Shown piece by piece: positions 10,704 to 24,284 of a stretch of DNA of 64,000 bases. This DNA comes from Unio delphinus (lineage: Eukaryota > Mollusca > Bivalvia > Unionida > Unionidae), in assembly GCA_029339505.1 (NCBI GenBank), contig JAQISU010000132.1:8678001-8742000 (forward strand). The letters run 5' to 3'. A program made the position numbers and the translations under genes. Positions within the stretch are counted from its first letter, which is position 1; each line of letters starts with the position of its first letter. Below the pieces are notes generated by a model. It was not told the origin of the DNA. It was given only the letters and a program-made list of their open reading frames with translations, and did no database searches.

Positions 10704-12159
10704 ATGTTTAAATCGGCTCCTGATACAGGGTTTGATATGGACGGCCCAGTAACTAAGAATGATTCTGTACGACATTATCAGTATTATGCCTATAATGAAG
10801 TACAACTAAATAAATAGTTGATCAAGAATCAAACTTCAAGTCCATTATACCAGCAAATACTTTCTACCCTCTGAAGCGTTTATCGAAGTAGAAGAAGAAA
10901 TTGTAACAAATGTTGCAGCTGATACACCATATGCATTTGGTGCCAAAGTCGGCTTTGCCAATACTGGTATCATGGCGCTATTTGAGAGTGGTAGATACAT
11001 GAATGATGGAAGAGAAGTAAGGTCTATAGAACATGATGTTGATGTTACCACAACAATAGTGGGGTTGGCAAGATAATCCGATGAATATACAAGATCGGCA
11101 GGTCCATCTATGATGTTTACGAACGATATAATTGATTACGATGATAACAATAAATATAAAATTACGGACACCAGTAGTTACTGGAGTTGCTGATCAACTA
11201 GATGATACTCTTGAACACGAACCAAGACAAGCTGCTGCCTTTGATATTGTAAAAAAAATGATAATACTCGTCACAACTTAGGGTTTTCAACACGCGCTCC
11301 AATGTTGCCTGGACAGCGTAGATTATTCTCATGCACCATTCCATTACATCTTATAGTTGGATTTTGCAGAAATGTTAGAAGTTATCTATGGAGCGAAGCA
11401 TACAGTAGTACTTGCGCGAAAGGGTATTGATAATGATGCAATCTGGAGAATTGCAGCAGATCCTGCACTTCCGGATAATGAACATGGCAAGGTGAATATA
11501 ACAAAAATATCACTGTGTATGCCAGTAATGACTCCATGAATCACCGCAGAAAACAGATTACTATCATTTATGAGTACATGCGGCAAATCATTGCTATCAT
11601 GGCTAACAGCTACCACGGATACCATGGATAGTACTGTTAATGGTATATTTACTTGGCACCTGGCATCAAAACAAGGTGCTTCTTTGCCGCGGCATATATT
11701 TGTTGCGTTACAGGATAAAACGCGATTAAATAACCAAATAAGCAGCCATATGATATTTGATCAACTAAGTGTTTCTGAAGTCTCGCTAAAGATAAACAGC
11801 CAAGAGGAACCATTTGAGAGTATTTTAATTAATTACGGACAAAACCAAATAGCTAGCGCGAATCTTCGGTTGCTGCATTTATGGGGTGCGATAATAATGT
11901 GGATATTGGTCTGCAAATCTCACAGTTGCATTTTAAAAACCTATATCCCATCTACTATTTTTCATTGTAACATCTTGACTTAACCAGACAATCCGTAGTT
12001 GACACACATTTCCCCGCTCGTGTAACTCTTCCGGTTCATCCATCTCCACTTATCCCGAGTTACAGAGCAGTTACTGTTATTCTCAGTGACAAATCAATGC
12101 TACGCGAAGGTTTTGGTGGACGAATGAAAGTAAATGATGCACCAGTGGAAAATATGTAA
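10704..12159 (+). pseudogene. P2 major capsid protein pseudogene
   Basis: Full-length relic, 1456 bases, of the hexon-like gene (P4: 1422 bases). Start MFKSAPDTGFDMDGP; recognisable blocks include FANTGIMALFESGRYM, the region VIYGAKHTVVLARKGIDNDAIWR (11370-11450), LLSWLTATTDTMD (11590-11635) and the end PVENM at 12156. Multiple stops and frameshifts break it. Flanked by core and hydrophobic protein relics in P4 order. Confidence 0.85.
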
Positions 12160-12192
12160 TATAGTAACTAGATCAATCTGTTATTAAATAAA

Positions 12193-12652
12193 ATGTCATA
12201 TGTTATTGTTACGTTAACGTCTCGACAAATTAAAAAATTGCAATCGGAATCAGCTAAAAATTGCGGAACACAGAATGGCTGAAGCACAATCAGATGTCTG
12301 GTGGTCAGAAGAAACTATCACAGACAGCTCGTCAGATAAAACACTTCAATGATGCCATCAAAGATAAAAAAAGGTGTTCAGGTCACTCTCACTGCTGCCG
12401 CAATTAAAATCATCATAAAATCAGGTGGTATATTCCCACTGTTCACGTGTTACCAGAGTTGATTGCGGCATCGGTCCCAACGGTAGCAAAAGCCGCCGCG
12501 CTAGGAGCCGTTGGTAGAGCGGCGTAGATGGCACTAAGGAAAGCTATCGGACAGGGATACAAAAAAAAAAAAGAAACGATCGAGAAATGGTCTAAGATTA
12601 CGAGGAACTCCGTATTCATGGTACAGCGGAAAAGGCCTGAGACTAGGAACAG
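12193..12652 (+). pseudogene. P2 hydrophobic core peptide pseudogene
   Basis: Begins MSYVIVTLTSRQIKKLQSESAKNCG and continues with the TARQIKHFNDAIKDKK block, then, after frame changes around 12370, SGGIFPLFTC and the Ala/Val-rich hydrophobic stretch (12450-12520) ending in GQGYKKKK. Corresponds to the P4 gene at 31652-32196. The family resembles short membrane-active/precursor virion proteins of Polintons; role inferred. Confidence 0.7.
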
Positions 12653-12695
12653 TTTACTAACTCGAGAACCGAAGGTTGCATCGCAGATTTTACCG

Positions 12696-13114
12696 ATGTC
12701 AAATATTGATTTAATCGATGCTTTTCAAAAACTAGCGATAAAAAAATTTAGAGGTGTCTTTATGAAAGATCAATTACAACAACAACCAAACAACGCTGAA
12801 ATCGATATCATTAATCTCGATAACAGCAGCGGACCTGGAACTCACTATTTTGCATACGCGATTGATCCGTGTGCGATTGTTTATTTTTTGACTCATATGG
12901 TTTAGCACCGCCTAAAGAGTTTATCCGTTGCATAAACCGTTTAAAACTTCCTTTCTGGAATTTCACTCTACCAACAAAGAAAATGAATGACCCACCAATA
13001 TGTGGAATAGAAGAATTAAATGTCCTCAACACTATTTCATCATCGGGAACACCTCATAAAGCCGTACACGAATATGCGAGTAATCGCTCTTTAGAGAGAA
13101 TTTACATAAAATAA
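12696..13114 (+). pseudogene. P2 adenain-like cysteine protease, one frameshift
   Basis: Starts MSNIDLIDAFQKLAIKKF at 12696 and keeps FRGVFMKDQL, DNSSGPGTH (catalytic His region), FDSYGLAPPKEF and DPPICGIEELNVL (catalytic Cys). A single frameshift in the T run near 12885-12893 splits the protein between the His and Asp parts. Otherwise close to the P4 protease at 31218-31631. Not expected to be functional. Confidence 0.85.
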
Positions 13115-13115
13115 C

Positions 13116-13993
13116 ATGACTGATATTTGGGGGAGATTTTTATCAAGCCTGAAAAAACCCACCGCGGAAATATCTGCAGCCGGTGATATAAAAAAAATAA
13201 TCGAAGATGAAATAGCTGTGATGTTAAACCTCGCAAGTGTTAATCCAAAACTAGTATATCGCGTTGTTTTCCGAACAGGGAAAACTCAAACCTGGTGTGC
13301 TCATTTCAACTATTGTGGGCTCCCAACAAAAACTGTATAACCATATAACAAAATTTTCACATTTACAATAGAGAATATAATTGATAATATCGAAACCCTG
13401 ATAAATAATATCTTTGGGATTCTACGTATTCTTTCCACATTGAAAATCGCAGACGTAAAAAGCTACGTTAGAATTAGCAACACTCCAACCTAGGTATGGA
13501 GGTCATGTTGAGAAGTTTTCAACTTTTCGTAAAGATCTCATTGAGAAATTCTTTGGGGGATCTCATTAGATAAGCGCGACACATAACTCACAGATATTAG
13601 AAATCCATCGATGAGATGAAAAACACCATCGAGGCAATCAAAGATTATTTACCGAGGATGATAGAAACATTTGAAAAAACAAAGATTCCTCATGAGAAAA
13701 CCAACAACGTGGTGTCCACGATATAACACGGCTCATTTATGTGAACACCATCCACTAACATATAAAATATCACCGCGGCCGTCAAAGGTATTTATCAATT
13801 AACACTAGTGTCGCCGACTCAGTTTAATATTTCATCAAAGAGTTCATCTGGGGTCAACAATATGATATCAACAATCGTTAACAAGGAAACAACTAAACGA
13901 TTCATAATAGCATCCACTGATAATAATTTGGCTAGGGTTTCAGTAACATGGTATGTGGAATTCGTTGCGGATTTAGGTAAACAACTAAATTGA
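13116..13993 (+). pseudogene. P2 fibre-like protein pseudogene without repeats
   Basis: Start MTDIWGRFLSSLKKP and the LNLASVNPK block match the P4 fibre-like gene, as does the C-terminal beta-rich part (13808-13993, from SPTQFNISSKSSSGVNN to VTWYVEFVADLG). Between them only the coiled segment remains, in broken frames. The tandem 31-residue units of P4 (five copies) are absent: the text passes from the N-terminal part straight to GKLKPGVL-type sequence near 13275-13300. Confidence 0.8.
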
Positions 13994-14013
13994 GTTCTGT
14001 TGTAATAAATAAA

Positions 14014-14468
14014 ATGTCATCATTGGCAACGTCACAGCAATATAGCTATGATCAGGTCAGAGAATTTGAAACTAAACTCAAAACACTCACCGAGGAGTAT
14101 GAAATAAAAATAAAAAATTACCGACGAAGAGTCACCGCATTTGATCTTACCGTGTAACCGGTATCAGGTGTAATCACCGGAGATGCTATAAAACTCTCCT
14201 CGGTGAAAATGATTGCCCCAATAGCTGTTCCAATTTGTAAATCAGCGGCGGCAACAATCGCGGCAATTATGTCGATTTTAACAAACCAATATATTTTTTC
14301 AGAAAGCTAAAACTACAAGTCTACGTTGTTAGGTTCGATGTTGTGTCAACCGCATACTCCCAATTATCCTCGATGATATCTTAATATCCGATAGTGAGTT
14401 TTCAGCAATAATACATGTATATGATTGCGTGATGTCAAAATTAGAAACACCACGTGAGTATAATAATA
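14014..14468 (+). pseudogene. P2 two-helix membrane protein pseudogene
   Basis: Opens MSSLATSQQYSYDQVREFET and follows the P4 membrane protein (29296-29940): a charged N-terminal helix, then VSGVITGDAI and the AAATIAAIM hydrophobic parts, with an in-frame stop near 14155 and a frame break near 14300. Its 3' end runs into the penton start. Function unknown. Confidence 0.7.
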
Positions 14469-15692
14469 ATGGCAACATCGCAAGAACTACTTCAACACAT
14501 AGCAGAAAACACAATCCGGGTGAAAAACATTATGATCTCAATGATCTCAACAAATCCTGAATTCAGTTTGAATTTTCCTGCTGCGATTTCGGTAAAGGAG
14601 ATGGAACTAGCAAAATTGCGAGTATACCATAGTTGGCCTAATATTAGATCAGCACCTTTCGGTGGTCCACAACATAATAATTCCTTGGTGTTTGCGAGTA
14701 AGAATAAACCCGATGGTACTCCAGATTGGAACGTTGTTTCGCTACCGTCTATGTCATACCAAATCGAACAGATCAATATTGAATTTCAGCGTAGAATAAA
14801 ATCCATTACTGGAAAAGATTCGAAAATCGCTATAACGGCTCAGGAGCCGACGTTGTCATCTGCCATTGAGATAAACTCACCCATATATCTCGTAGATATC
14901 TATCAGAGTTCTATAAGGACAATACTGGGTTGGCCTGAAATCCCACCTCGGACATCTTATCAAATACCAGAACCTACAAAATCTGATTATGTCACAGATG
15001 TACAATCATACCACGAAATAGCTCCATCATATCGAAATTATGTACCTGTTATAAGAAATGCAAAATTAACTGATATATTCACATTTCTCGATAATAAAAC
15101 CATGCAATGGGTACATGGTTTTGAGAAAACTCCTGATTCATCCATTGCAATTGTATTCACTCTAAATAATGTCATTGATTATTTAAAAGAGATTAATCAA
15201 TTATATAAAACACAACTAGAGAGACTACGACGGAGTTTCCAGGAGCATCTCTCTGATATATCGAGTACATGCATCGAGATTATAAAATATGTTGAGATAT
15301 TAAATCAACTTGTATCCGACATAGAATATATCAACAAACTAATAGATCAGATAATACTTAATGAAAAGAATGGAGATAAACAAAAATTACTAACCAGATA
15401 CAATATCACAGAAGCTGATTTACCCGATTTCAAGGTTCTTGGGTATAACGCAAATGAACTAAAAAAATCTGATAATGATCTTATTCCAAAAATTTTTTCT
15501 CTGATGCTCGCCGAATGGAAGAAATAGCACAACCACAAACAGCAAGCCTCAAACATAATAATGACCCAGATGATTGTTGGCGACATACTGCCCCTCAAAA
15601 CGTCAATATATGCACGGTGATTCCATTGAATCTAGTATGTGATGTTATCAAAGGAAGTTATCAAATAAATCTCCAAAGATCTAATCAAGCCT
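14469..15692 (+). pseudogene. P2 penton-like minor capsid protein, truncated
   Basis: The first 352 codons are open, from MATSQELLQHIAEN to the stop at 15525-15527, making this the best-preserved P2 gene. It includes LAKLRVYHSWPNIRS, DWNVVSLPSMSYQIEQIN and IYQSSIRTILGWP, typical of a single jelly-roll minor capsid/penton protein of Polintons. An upstream GTG would extend it by five codons, but the ATG at 14469 matches P4. After the stop, frame-shifted traces of the C-terminal domain (NLVCDVIKGSYQINLQRSNQA) reach 15692, where a CTAT microsatellite cuts it off. Confidence 0.8.
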
Positions 15693-15702
15693 AGCTAGTC
15701 AA

Positions 15703-16483
<781 letters not shown>

Positions 16484-16486
16484 ATA

Positions 16487-16560
16487 AGTGAATACAACAG
16501 CTGGTTATAACTTTCAGAGGTGTTGGATGTGAATCTTAAACGTGACTTTACTATTTCGTG
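16487..16560 (-). mobile_element. LINE fragment
   Basis: Reverse-strand text gives [18 protein letters not shown], matching the segment upstream of the reverse transcriptase in the LINE remnants at 53440-53510 and 56105-56165 (core GTTTAAAATTCACATCCA). Only about 75 bases survive. Confidence 0.6.
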
Positions 16561-17619
16561 TTTTAACTTTCGGAAGGGTTCTGAATAATTAGATGATCAA
16601 GAATTGTTAGAGAAACTGTCGGCAAGAATATGTCTACTGTCACATTTCCAACTAAAATTAGTATTGTTTGTTTTCAGGTGTCAAAGGGAATTTTTTTGCG
16701 TCTTTCCATTTATTTTTCGAATACTGTACCACACTTTCATAATTGAGTAGCGAGTGTTTAAAGAACAAATATATTTCTTGAATGATGGACGTTTATTTGC
16801 CTTGATTGTGTAGCGAGCTTAAGCGCAAATAGTAGGGTATTTGCTTAAATTTTCGGTCATTGGACGATTGTTGAATTTGTTTAATCCTTTTCTGTGTTGT
16901 CTAGTGCGTTCATTTTATACCTAGGTCAAACAAGGTTTTGTCGGCTTTTTTTACTGTACCGTGAGGACTTTATAAGATATTATTCTGCAATCTCGATTTC
17001 AATGAAATTAAAATACTGTATAGAATTAACAGCTTAAAAATACTGTTTAGATATTTAGTCTTGTGTGAACGAGTGTTTTAAACGTGGCACAATCGGCTGT
17101 AGTTAAATTTTATTTTTTTAAATTACGTCATTAAATGTTATAGTTGATATTTTCAATGTTGATTGGAAAGTGACCACATCTGTGAGTCATCAGCAACCGT
17201 CCTTTCGTAGTCCAAAAGCAGAGAATATGTGCAAATTGTCTAAACTGTACATGTGCATGTACCTCTATTTGGGTGTATATATGTCGGTAATTTCGTGTTA
17301 AAAAGACACAGATCGTGTCCAGAAATAATATTGTCTACTTCGTGGCCTACGTGATGTATTGGCACCTCTACTTAGTAATTTGGAAACTGATTACATAAAA
17401 TATACCATGAGTACAAACGAACACAAGTATACATATTAATTTATCTATTATGATATGCTTATGTTGATGATGAGAATTTACATTTCCAAATATGTCACAT
17501 ATTGTTCCCTACATTAACCTGTTTAGCAATGAGTCCCACAGTGACAGCAGTTAATAAAAGATCTGATAAAATATTTTTTTTATGTTTGAACTTGTCTGAT
17601 CTACAAGCCGAAACTTTGA
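16561..17619. other. Host-like noncoding sequence
   Basis: No gene or RNA is recognised. The segment about 17390-17470 (near CGAACACAAGTATACATATT) is similar to 52070-52140, part of the duplication that includes the C-type lectin copies. Confidence 0.5.
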
Positions 17620-18170
17620 AAACGAGTCCATTTCAATGCAACCGCTATGGCTTACACCACGTGGTTCTCTAAAATTACATAAAATGGAATTTTGTGGAAC
17701 AGATATTCTTCTAACCGTTATATAATTGACTGGAGGAGTAGCCGAGCTATCTCCAATTCAAAGATCGGGATCACATCCTCCTGGAATGACACAATTATGA
17801 TTATTATATTTTCCACCTATTCTCATTAAATGTTACTATTTACTCTATCTATACATGTAGTAATTGCATGCGTGAAGATCAAATACCGACACTTAAAATG
17901 TTTGTTTACGTTATCACTGCTTATATATGAAACAGTTAATATAGTCCTATTTCCTAGCTTAGAAATATGATACTATGATTTCATATGGAACTTAATATCT
18001 GCACCTCACTCTTCCTTCTGCAAGATTCGTTAAAAAGTCATAATAACAGGGGTCAACATTCAAAATATAGCCTCCGTCAACTGCAGACACTTTTCTTGCA
18101 TTTGTAAAGGAACTGCAGTTTTGGAATTCAAACCGATAACAGAAATGTCCACATTTGCCTGATGGACATC
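17620..18170 (-). pseudogene. C-type lectin domain pseudogene (two exons)
   Basis: Decayed duplicate of the lectin gene at 52241-52874. The upstream exon (about 18000-18166) reads GCPSGKCGHFCYRFEFQNC, then SFTNARKVSA and LNVDPCYYDF. The downstream exon (about 17625-17790) reads PVNYITVRRISVP and a degenerate EP site, with an in-frame TGA near its start. The exon spacing and order match the other copy. Loss of the conserved EPN and cysteines in the second exon supports a pseudogene. Confidence 0.75.
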
Positions 18171-18224
18171 CTCAAACAAAATTGAAGACAGCTTTATAGC
18201 TCATTGCGCACCAGTTTGTTTTGT

Positions 18225-18640
18225 TGTATTAGTCTTTTGTTAATGGAGCACCAGCACTATGAGGATATTTAGCGCCATACAATCGGTTGTATTTATACAC
18301 CTTTAAACATAGTAATAGTTGAAGACGTACAAGTTATAGTGTCAAATAAGTGTTTGCTACCTTCAGGAAATCTATAATGCAAGTGACATGTATAGTATCA
18401 AATGTTTCATTCCTGTCATGCACAAAATAATACTTAGCGCGCGTATGTTGCAGGTTAAAACATTCTGTCATGAGGTGCCTAACATGATAAATGGTTCGTT
18501 GCAAGTAACGCACTTTGGTGTATCTTCACTTTTCATTATGTGGGTGTTGGGGTATGCACTTATGACCAATTTGGATTATTATTACAATGATTATCTACTA
18601 CCAACGGATCTTTATGTTTAAAGGAGTTCATTCTCCTAGG
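18225..18640 (+). repeat. Dispersed repeat family R1, long copy
   Basis: Starts near TTAATGGAGCACCAGCAC, with ATTTAGCGCCATACAAT (18269-18285), and includes ATGTATAGTATCAAA (about 18388) and the GTATGTTGCAGG region; ends at GGAGTTCATTCTCCTAGG. Closely parallels 50185-50720. An open frame of 77 codons at 18388-18621 lies inside the repeat and is not conserved. The family looks like an interspersed, probably non-autonomous element of the host. Confidence 0.65.
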
Positions 18641-18654
18641 GTTTGTTTGTTTGT

Positions 18655-18960
18655 TTGTTTGTTTTTTTAACGGCGCATCAGCACATGTAGGCTAGTTAGC
18701 ACCATACAATAACGATGTATATTAACGGTACTGTTCAAACCATCTTTCAGAGTGTGCCTTCGACTAAGATGCATCAAAGAGGTATCGACATGTGCAATCA
18801 TATATAAAAGTTCAATTGTTTCACGAATCTATAAGCGACATAGAAATATCCCTGAGGCTTATTGTATATAATAAATTCCAGCAAACACAGTGAACAACGT
18901 TGCTGTTCAAACGTGTTATTATTTATAGTGCACATGTAAGACACAACGTAAATATTTGTA
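18655..18960 (+). repeat. Dispersed repeat family R1, partial copy
   Basis: A (GTTT)n-like lead-in then TTTTTTTAACGGCGCATCAG and GCTAGTTAGCACCATACAAT, the R1 start, with a weakly similar continuation. It follows immediately on the preceding copy. Confidence 0.55.
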
Positions 18961-21197
18961 TGTCATTTCGAGGTAGATTCAAAATAATATGGCATTTACA
19001 CTTTTGAGGAGAATGCAAGAAATGTTCTAACACATTGTTTATATCAAGCACACGCAGATGCCACAAGATCTATCATTGTTTATTGTAACCCTCCGATTGA
19101 TAGCTGTAATATTTGTATCATACAAACAACAAGCCAATTGGAAATGGATATGGATGGATAAATGTAACCTACATTATTCATGCTATATAATATTGCTGTT
19201 CAATATAGCTACCTGTATCACTCTTTAGTAAGATAAATACGTTGCTTTGGAAAAATACCTTGACTAGGTGTAAACTTACATTGCCCAATATTCACGTGAT
19301 ATTTTTTATAAATTAAATACACAGGATCGTACTGGTCTGATTGCTACTGTAGATGAGATCTTTAAGTCAAAGCATTGGATTGAAGACTCTACTGCGAAGT
19401 GAAGTTTAACCCTAAAGCTCATACTACGTTATTTAAATCTTCGACGAATATGCAACATCCGAACTATGTTAGCTATATCTTAAACATTATGTTGGGAAAA
19501 GATTAAATTATCCATTCATGAAGCAAAACAAAAATAATATTTGTTATTTTTCTGGCGTGGGTTGTTATTGTATTTTCATTGCGTAGTCAAATCAATGCAA
19601 TACATGAGAATATGGTTAATGCAGTCAATCGCTCATCCATATATTTTTCAGATAATGCCTTGGAAGATTTAAAGCGTTTATTTACTGTGAATATTTATAT
19701 ACATAAATACGCCGCTACCAAATTAATTAAGGGTACCAACATTGTACAGATTTGACCCAAGAATACGTGCATGTTTTAGAAAGAAAGGTTATCCTGTTAT
19801 ATCTAATGTATTTATGCCACTGCGTTTACTGTATCGATGCTTACTTTTCAGCATATGTTATCACTATCGCAACTATTACTAATATCAGAGATTAGTAGTT
19901 GACAATAAGGTGTTTATGTGGTCACTGGAATGAGTGCAATTTGCTTTTGTCTCCTCTTATTTCATACGGCATTGATCATGCAAAAGGATTATAGACGCAC
20001 AACTAATGCCGAGCCCATGCTGATGCAGTGAAAAATGTTAGGTTTCATTTGGCGTGCCGACACAAGGATATTAACAAATTTTAGTTTGTGCCGGTGGAGA
20101 TCCATGCCACCTAGGTACAACAGCAAAAGTAATTCAGCGGACCGATGGTGCTTCAGCCACGTTAAAGACGTCCATGTTAGTAATATAACGCAACGTTAGT
20201 CCAGTTTGTCAACTCCACTTGCTTTTATTGAGAAACAATAGTTTAAAACTCACTTATCAAGCTCTGCTAAGTTTTTATGTAGGTTAAAAATCAAATGATT
20301 TTGACGTCCACACCGAACTTGCACTGAAGTATTAGCGATCGAGTACAAATCTTTGCAATTTATAGCAGATGCAAAATATTTCAATAATATCCGCAATACT
20401 AGAACGAAACAGTCAACCACATATCCCATCTCTCAGAGTCGTTGCTTATTTGAGCCCCTCGTTAATTATTATTTTACCAAATATTCTGAAAGATCAATTT
20501 TATAGAAATATTGGCTTGCTTCAGTACCCATCCAAGAGTAGCTACCTCTGAGGACAAGCATTCTGCTATACGCATCTTAAATGCATTATGTTTTGTTTGT
20601 ACCAATCTGTCCAACACACTTCAAAATTACTGGTGGATTTATACAGGCATTTATGAATGTATATCAAGCCGTACACTTGGGCTCATACAAATCTCATTTT
20701 GTTTATATTAAGCCACGTGAGAGCCAAACGAATAAAACAGCATTTGTGCATTTTTAAGATACGTTATCAAAATCCAGAACATGCATACATCGGCAATATC
20801 TCTTTATGACGAATATTCATTGAAGGTATTTTATAAGAGATATTCGATCCCTACAGACTAAGGGATGTTTTTTTTTTGTCCGAACATGTCTTTTATGTAC
20901 ATATATCTTCAGTAAAGAACCTTGATTTTTGTATTGATGTTGACATTATATGTGGATGAAATGTGTTGATATTGCCATATCAGTAAACGTTGACGACAGA
21001 CGTTTTTTCCGTATATAAATGTGATCGGCGATATTATTCAGTGTGATGGCTGTTTTGTTTATATATTTTGAATTTGCATTATCATGTATTCAAAGAGAAT
21101 TACTGGTTCAAATTATCAAGCTATGCAAAAATACTTGTGTTAATAAGATGCATGACCTTGGATTCCTTGGCATGTGTACAACAATACAGGAGGAGGA
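18961..21197. other. Host-like noncoding sequence
   Basis: More than 2 kb in which I find no convincing gene, RNA or mobile element. Short open frames (for example 20369-20551 and 20511-20711) have no recognisable motifs. The sequence is AT-rich. Confidence 0.5.
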
Positions 21198-21217
21198 GGG
21201 TGATTTATATATATATA

Positions 21218-21250
<33 letters not shown>

Positions 21251-21720
21251 ATTTATTGTTTATTCTTTAACGGCGAACTTGCACGTAGGCTTGTGAGCAC
21301 CATACAGTAGGTTATTTGTGTGAACGATTAATAATGGTAATATGTTTAAAATCGATCAAATATTATTGAGTTTGAAGTAAAGACGGTATGATGGTAACAC
21401 TAAGTAAGTGGAATACGTTAATGAGGACAGATTAAAATATGTTGAAATTAAGGGACGGTATTTGCATTATAACAACCATGCTTGAGGTATTGGCATACAA
21501 AATGTAGTTTAATTCCTGTATATGTAAGAAGGAGTTTATTCTCCTAGGATTTGTTTGCTTTTTTGCTTTTTTTATAACGGCGCAACTGCACCTTTCGGCT
21601 ATTTAGCTCCATTCAATAGGTTGTATGTATACATCATTAAAAAATATGAAAAGGTTTAATATCAGCCAGCGATATAAAACATCTAAAATTTCAAAGGTAA
21701 AATGGTAACAGTAAGTAGTA
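21198..21720 (+). repeat. (AT)n run and two R1 repeat copies
   Basis: An AT-rich microsatellite (21208-21246) leads into R1 copy one (21255-21540: TTTAACGGCGAACTTGCACG, CACCATACAGTAGGTT, and the late part with GAGGACAG...GGGACGGTATTTGCATTA). It ends GGAGTTTATTCTCCTAGG and R1 copy two follows (21570-21720: AACGGCGCAACTGCACC, GGTTGTATGTATACA). The two copies are head to tail. Confidence 0.65.
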
Positions 21721-21867
21721 GAGGAGGCGAACCCTACACTATTGTAGAACCCTCCATTTGACTAAAACACGGTTAATTTGTGTTATCAATGCTGGTTTCC
21801 TTTTACCCAATAATGGTTTTTACGGGGACACGGTCAGAGTTAAGTAACCGTGAATTACATTTATAAA

Positions 21868-22841
21868 ATGTCAAAAATAGGAGAAGCACGAATAACTAGA
21901 ACAAATTTAGACAGATTAGAAGCAATTGAGAAATTTCTCCTGGTTAGAGATTCCTTCATAGATAATTTGCAAGCTCGACAACAACAAAAGTTAAATTTTA
22001 CTGCAGATACAAAGCAAATGTTTAAACCGATAACTACAGTATCGGAAAATATAGCAAAAAGGAACTAAGAAAATTTCAAAAATCTTTGAAAACTCTTCCC
22101 GGTGATATAGTTACAGCTGCAACTCCTCGTCATATTACACCACCTGAAAAGGATATTATCCCACCATCTGAGTCTGTTATTGCCCCACCACCTGAACCCG
22201 TTTTTGAACATCCTGAACCTCCGAGGGAGAGGATATATCAACCTGAACAAATATTTAAGAGCGAGGCAATTGATAAAATTAATTTTTTTTCTACGGATGA
22301 TGAATTAGCTGATTTTGCTGCTAAAACATTTCCACAAAAAAATAAGAGAAAAATATATGAATGTTGGGTATGAAAAATCTATAAAAGATTCTGAAGCTTG
22401 GAATAAAAAAAATAGATTTGGCAAAACACGGTGGAGAGAGAACCTCAAAGGGTGATCCTAATTTTATCGCATATATGAAAAAATAGAAAATGAAAAAAAA
22501 AGTCTACCATCATACGAGGAATCACAGCTCATTCCCGAGGAAATAAAAATAAGAGCTGAAGTTGATCCCACGCAAGGTATAACTGAATGAAAACCTACTG
22601 CTGGATATCACGGTGGTAGTATCATACCCTGTTCACAAAGTATCATCGATGATATATCACGCTTAGAGGTCCTCATCGGTGGAAACGAGCCGGAAATAAT
22701 TCCCCGGAGATAATTAATGAAGCTGCTGAAATCTGTCGACGACTATTTCAAGGTCCTGTAATTGATGTTGGATTATATCGCAGTTTTATAAATGAATTCA
22801 ATGACGACTATCACCACATTAGATATATAACATCTAAATAA
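21868..22841 (+). pseudogene. P3 homologue of the 316-codon late protein
   Basis: Opens MSKIGEARITRTNLDRLEAI (ATG at 21868) and continues RQQQKLNFTADTKQMFKPIT, matching P4's N-terminal domain. A stop and frameshift near 22065 lead to a Pro/Glu-rich linker (22110-22260) and the block STDDELADFAAKTFPQK shared with P2. After more breaks the C-terminal NNSPEIINEAAEICRRLF domain ends at 22841. The upstream edge of P3, near 21850, shows no TIR. Confidence 0.7.
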
Positions 22842-22842
22842 A

Positions 22843-23265
22843 ATGATCATATATCGTAGTATGAGCAGAGCAAGACAAGTGGTTGTCATGCATTCACGGT
22901 TACCCGTATACAAGAAGTATTACGGGAATGGATTAGGTGACGTTGTCTCGGGACTGTTTACTAGAGCTGCTCCGAAAATTTTACCGATTATTAAAGAATT
23001 AGCTTCGAAAGCTATTGGGGCTATTGGAAATAAAGCTATTAGCGCTGTCGGGGATCTTGCTGGTAGAGCATTTAATACCGCAAACGAAAAACTCATTTTG
23101 TTATTCAAGAAAGAACAGCCGGTAAAACTACCTTCTACAAATCAGATTCCACCTCAATTAGGTAGGGACATTAATTAAATTGTAAATCAAAGATTAGCTC
23201 CACTAGTACAATCAGTTACCGGTTCTGTTCTAAGAAGATTATTGTTTAGATCGTCGACTATATAA
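22843..23265 (+). pseudogene. P3 core-like protein with one in-frame stop
   Basis: Start MIIYRSMSRARQVVVMHSRL immediately follows the previous stop. YYGNGLGDVVSGLFTRAAPK and KAIGAIGNKAISAVGDLAGRA match the P4 core protein, with one 56-residue unit rather than two. The only visible lesion is a TAA at 23176-23178; the frame continues to about 23265 with RLLFRSSTI. Confidence 0.75.
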
Positions 23266-23269
23266 TAAA

Positions 23270-24240
23270 ATGTTTAAACATGAGACAGATGAAGCTTTTG
23301 ATCTGGAAGCTCCTGTGTTGAAAATGGATTCCGAACGCGATTATCAATATTTTTCATATAATTCCCCAATCCCCAATGCAAGATTACAAATTGAACTTAG
23401 ATTTGATGACACATCTAAATACTACTTGCCGGGTGAAGCATATATCGAGGTAGAGGGACAACTAGTACAAGGTGGTGCTGGTACACCCTATCCTGATCAC
23501 GATGATACCCTAATCGGTTTTATCAACAGTGGTATAATGGCGTTATTTAGTGGTGCACAGTATATAATTAATTCTACTAAAACAGAATCCATCGATAATG
23601 ATGTTGATGTTCCAACCAAAATAATGGGTCTAGCTAGATACTCTGATGATTGTATTAAGTCTGCGGATCATCCAATGATGTTCGCGAAAGATATCACTGA
23701 TTACGCTGATCATAATTAATTTGAAATAAGACGACCAAAGAAGACAGCTGGTGGCGCTGATAATGCTGAAGTTGAACCTGTTGTTGTTAATATTAATCAT
23801 AATTATAATCCATGATTTGTAGCTAGAAAAAGGATACTAAACGACGATGGTAGATTTTCGTGAACGATTCCTCTCTCTCATATATTTGGATTTTGACGAG
23901 ATGTTAGAAATGTTATTTTTGGATCTATTCATACTGAAGTACTTATGAGAATATCTAATGATAACGATGCTCTTTGGCTAGCAGCTGGTGTTACTGTTGG
24001 TGTTGTAAATCTAACAAAACGAGCTCTTTTTATGCCAGTTATGACCCCATCGCTGTCCGTAGAAACACGATTGTTATCTTCTATGGATCACGGAGGAAAA
24101 TCACTGTTGTCATGATTGGATGTCACAACATCTGCCACAACAGAGTACAGTTGGAAAATATACTTGGCAAGTTACGTTTGCGTAATATATCAACGCGCCA
24201 CAACATATCTTAATCTCGTTACAAGGTAAACAACGAGTAC
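23270..24240 (+). pseudogene. P3 major capsid protein, 3' truncated
   Basis: Opens MFKHETDEAFDLEAP and stays open for 149 codons, with YFSYNSPIPNAR, FINSGIMALFSGAQY, IDNDVDVPTKIMGLARYSDD and FAKDITDYADHN, all matching the P4 capsid. A stop at 23717-23719 and later breaks follow; traces such as LMPVMTPSLSVE continue to about 24240. There the similarity jumps to the polymerase, so the last third of the capsid gene is missing. Confidence 0.8.
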
Positions 24241-24284
24241 AAGGAGACCCTCTGACATTTCGGGCACCGGGTCTTGAATACCGG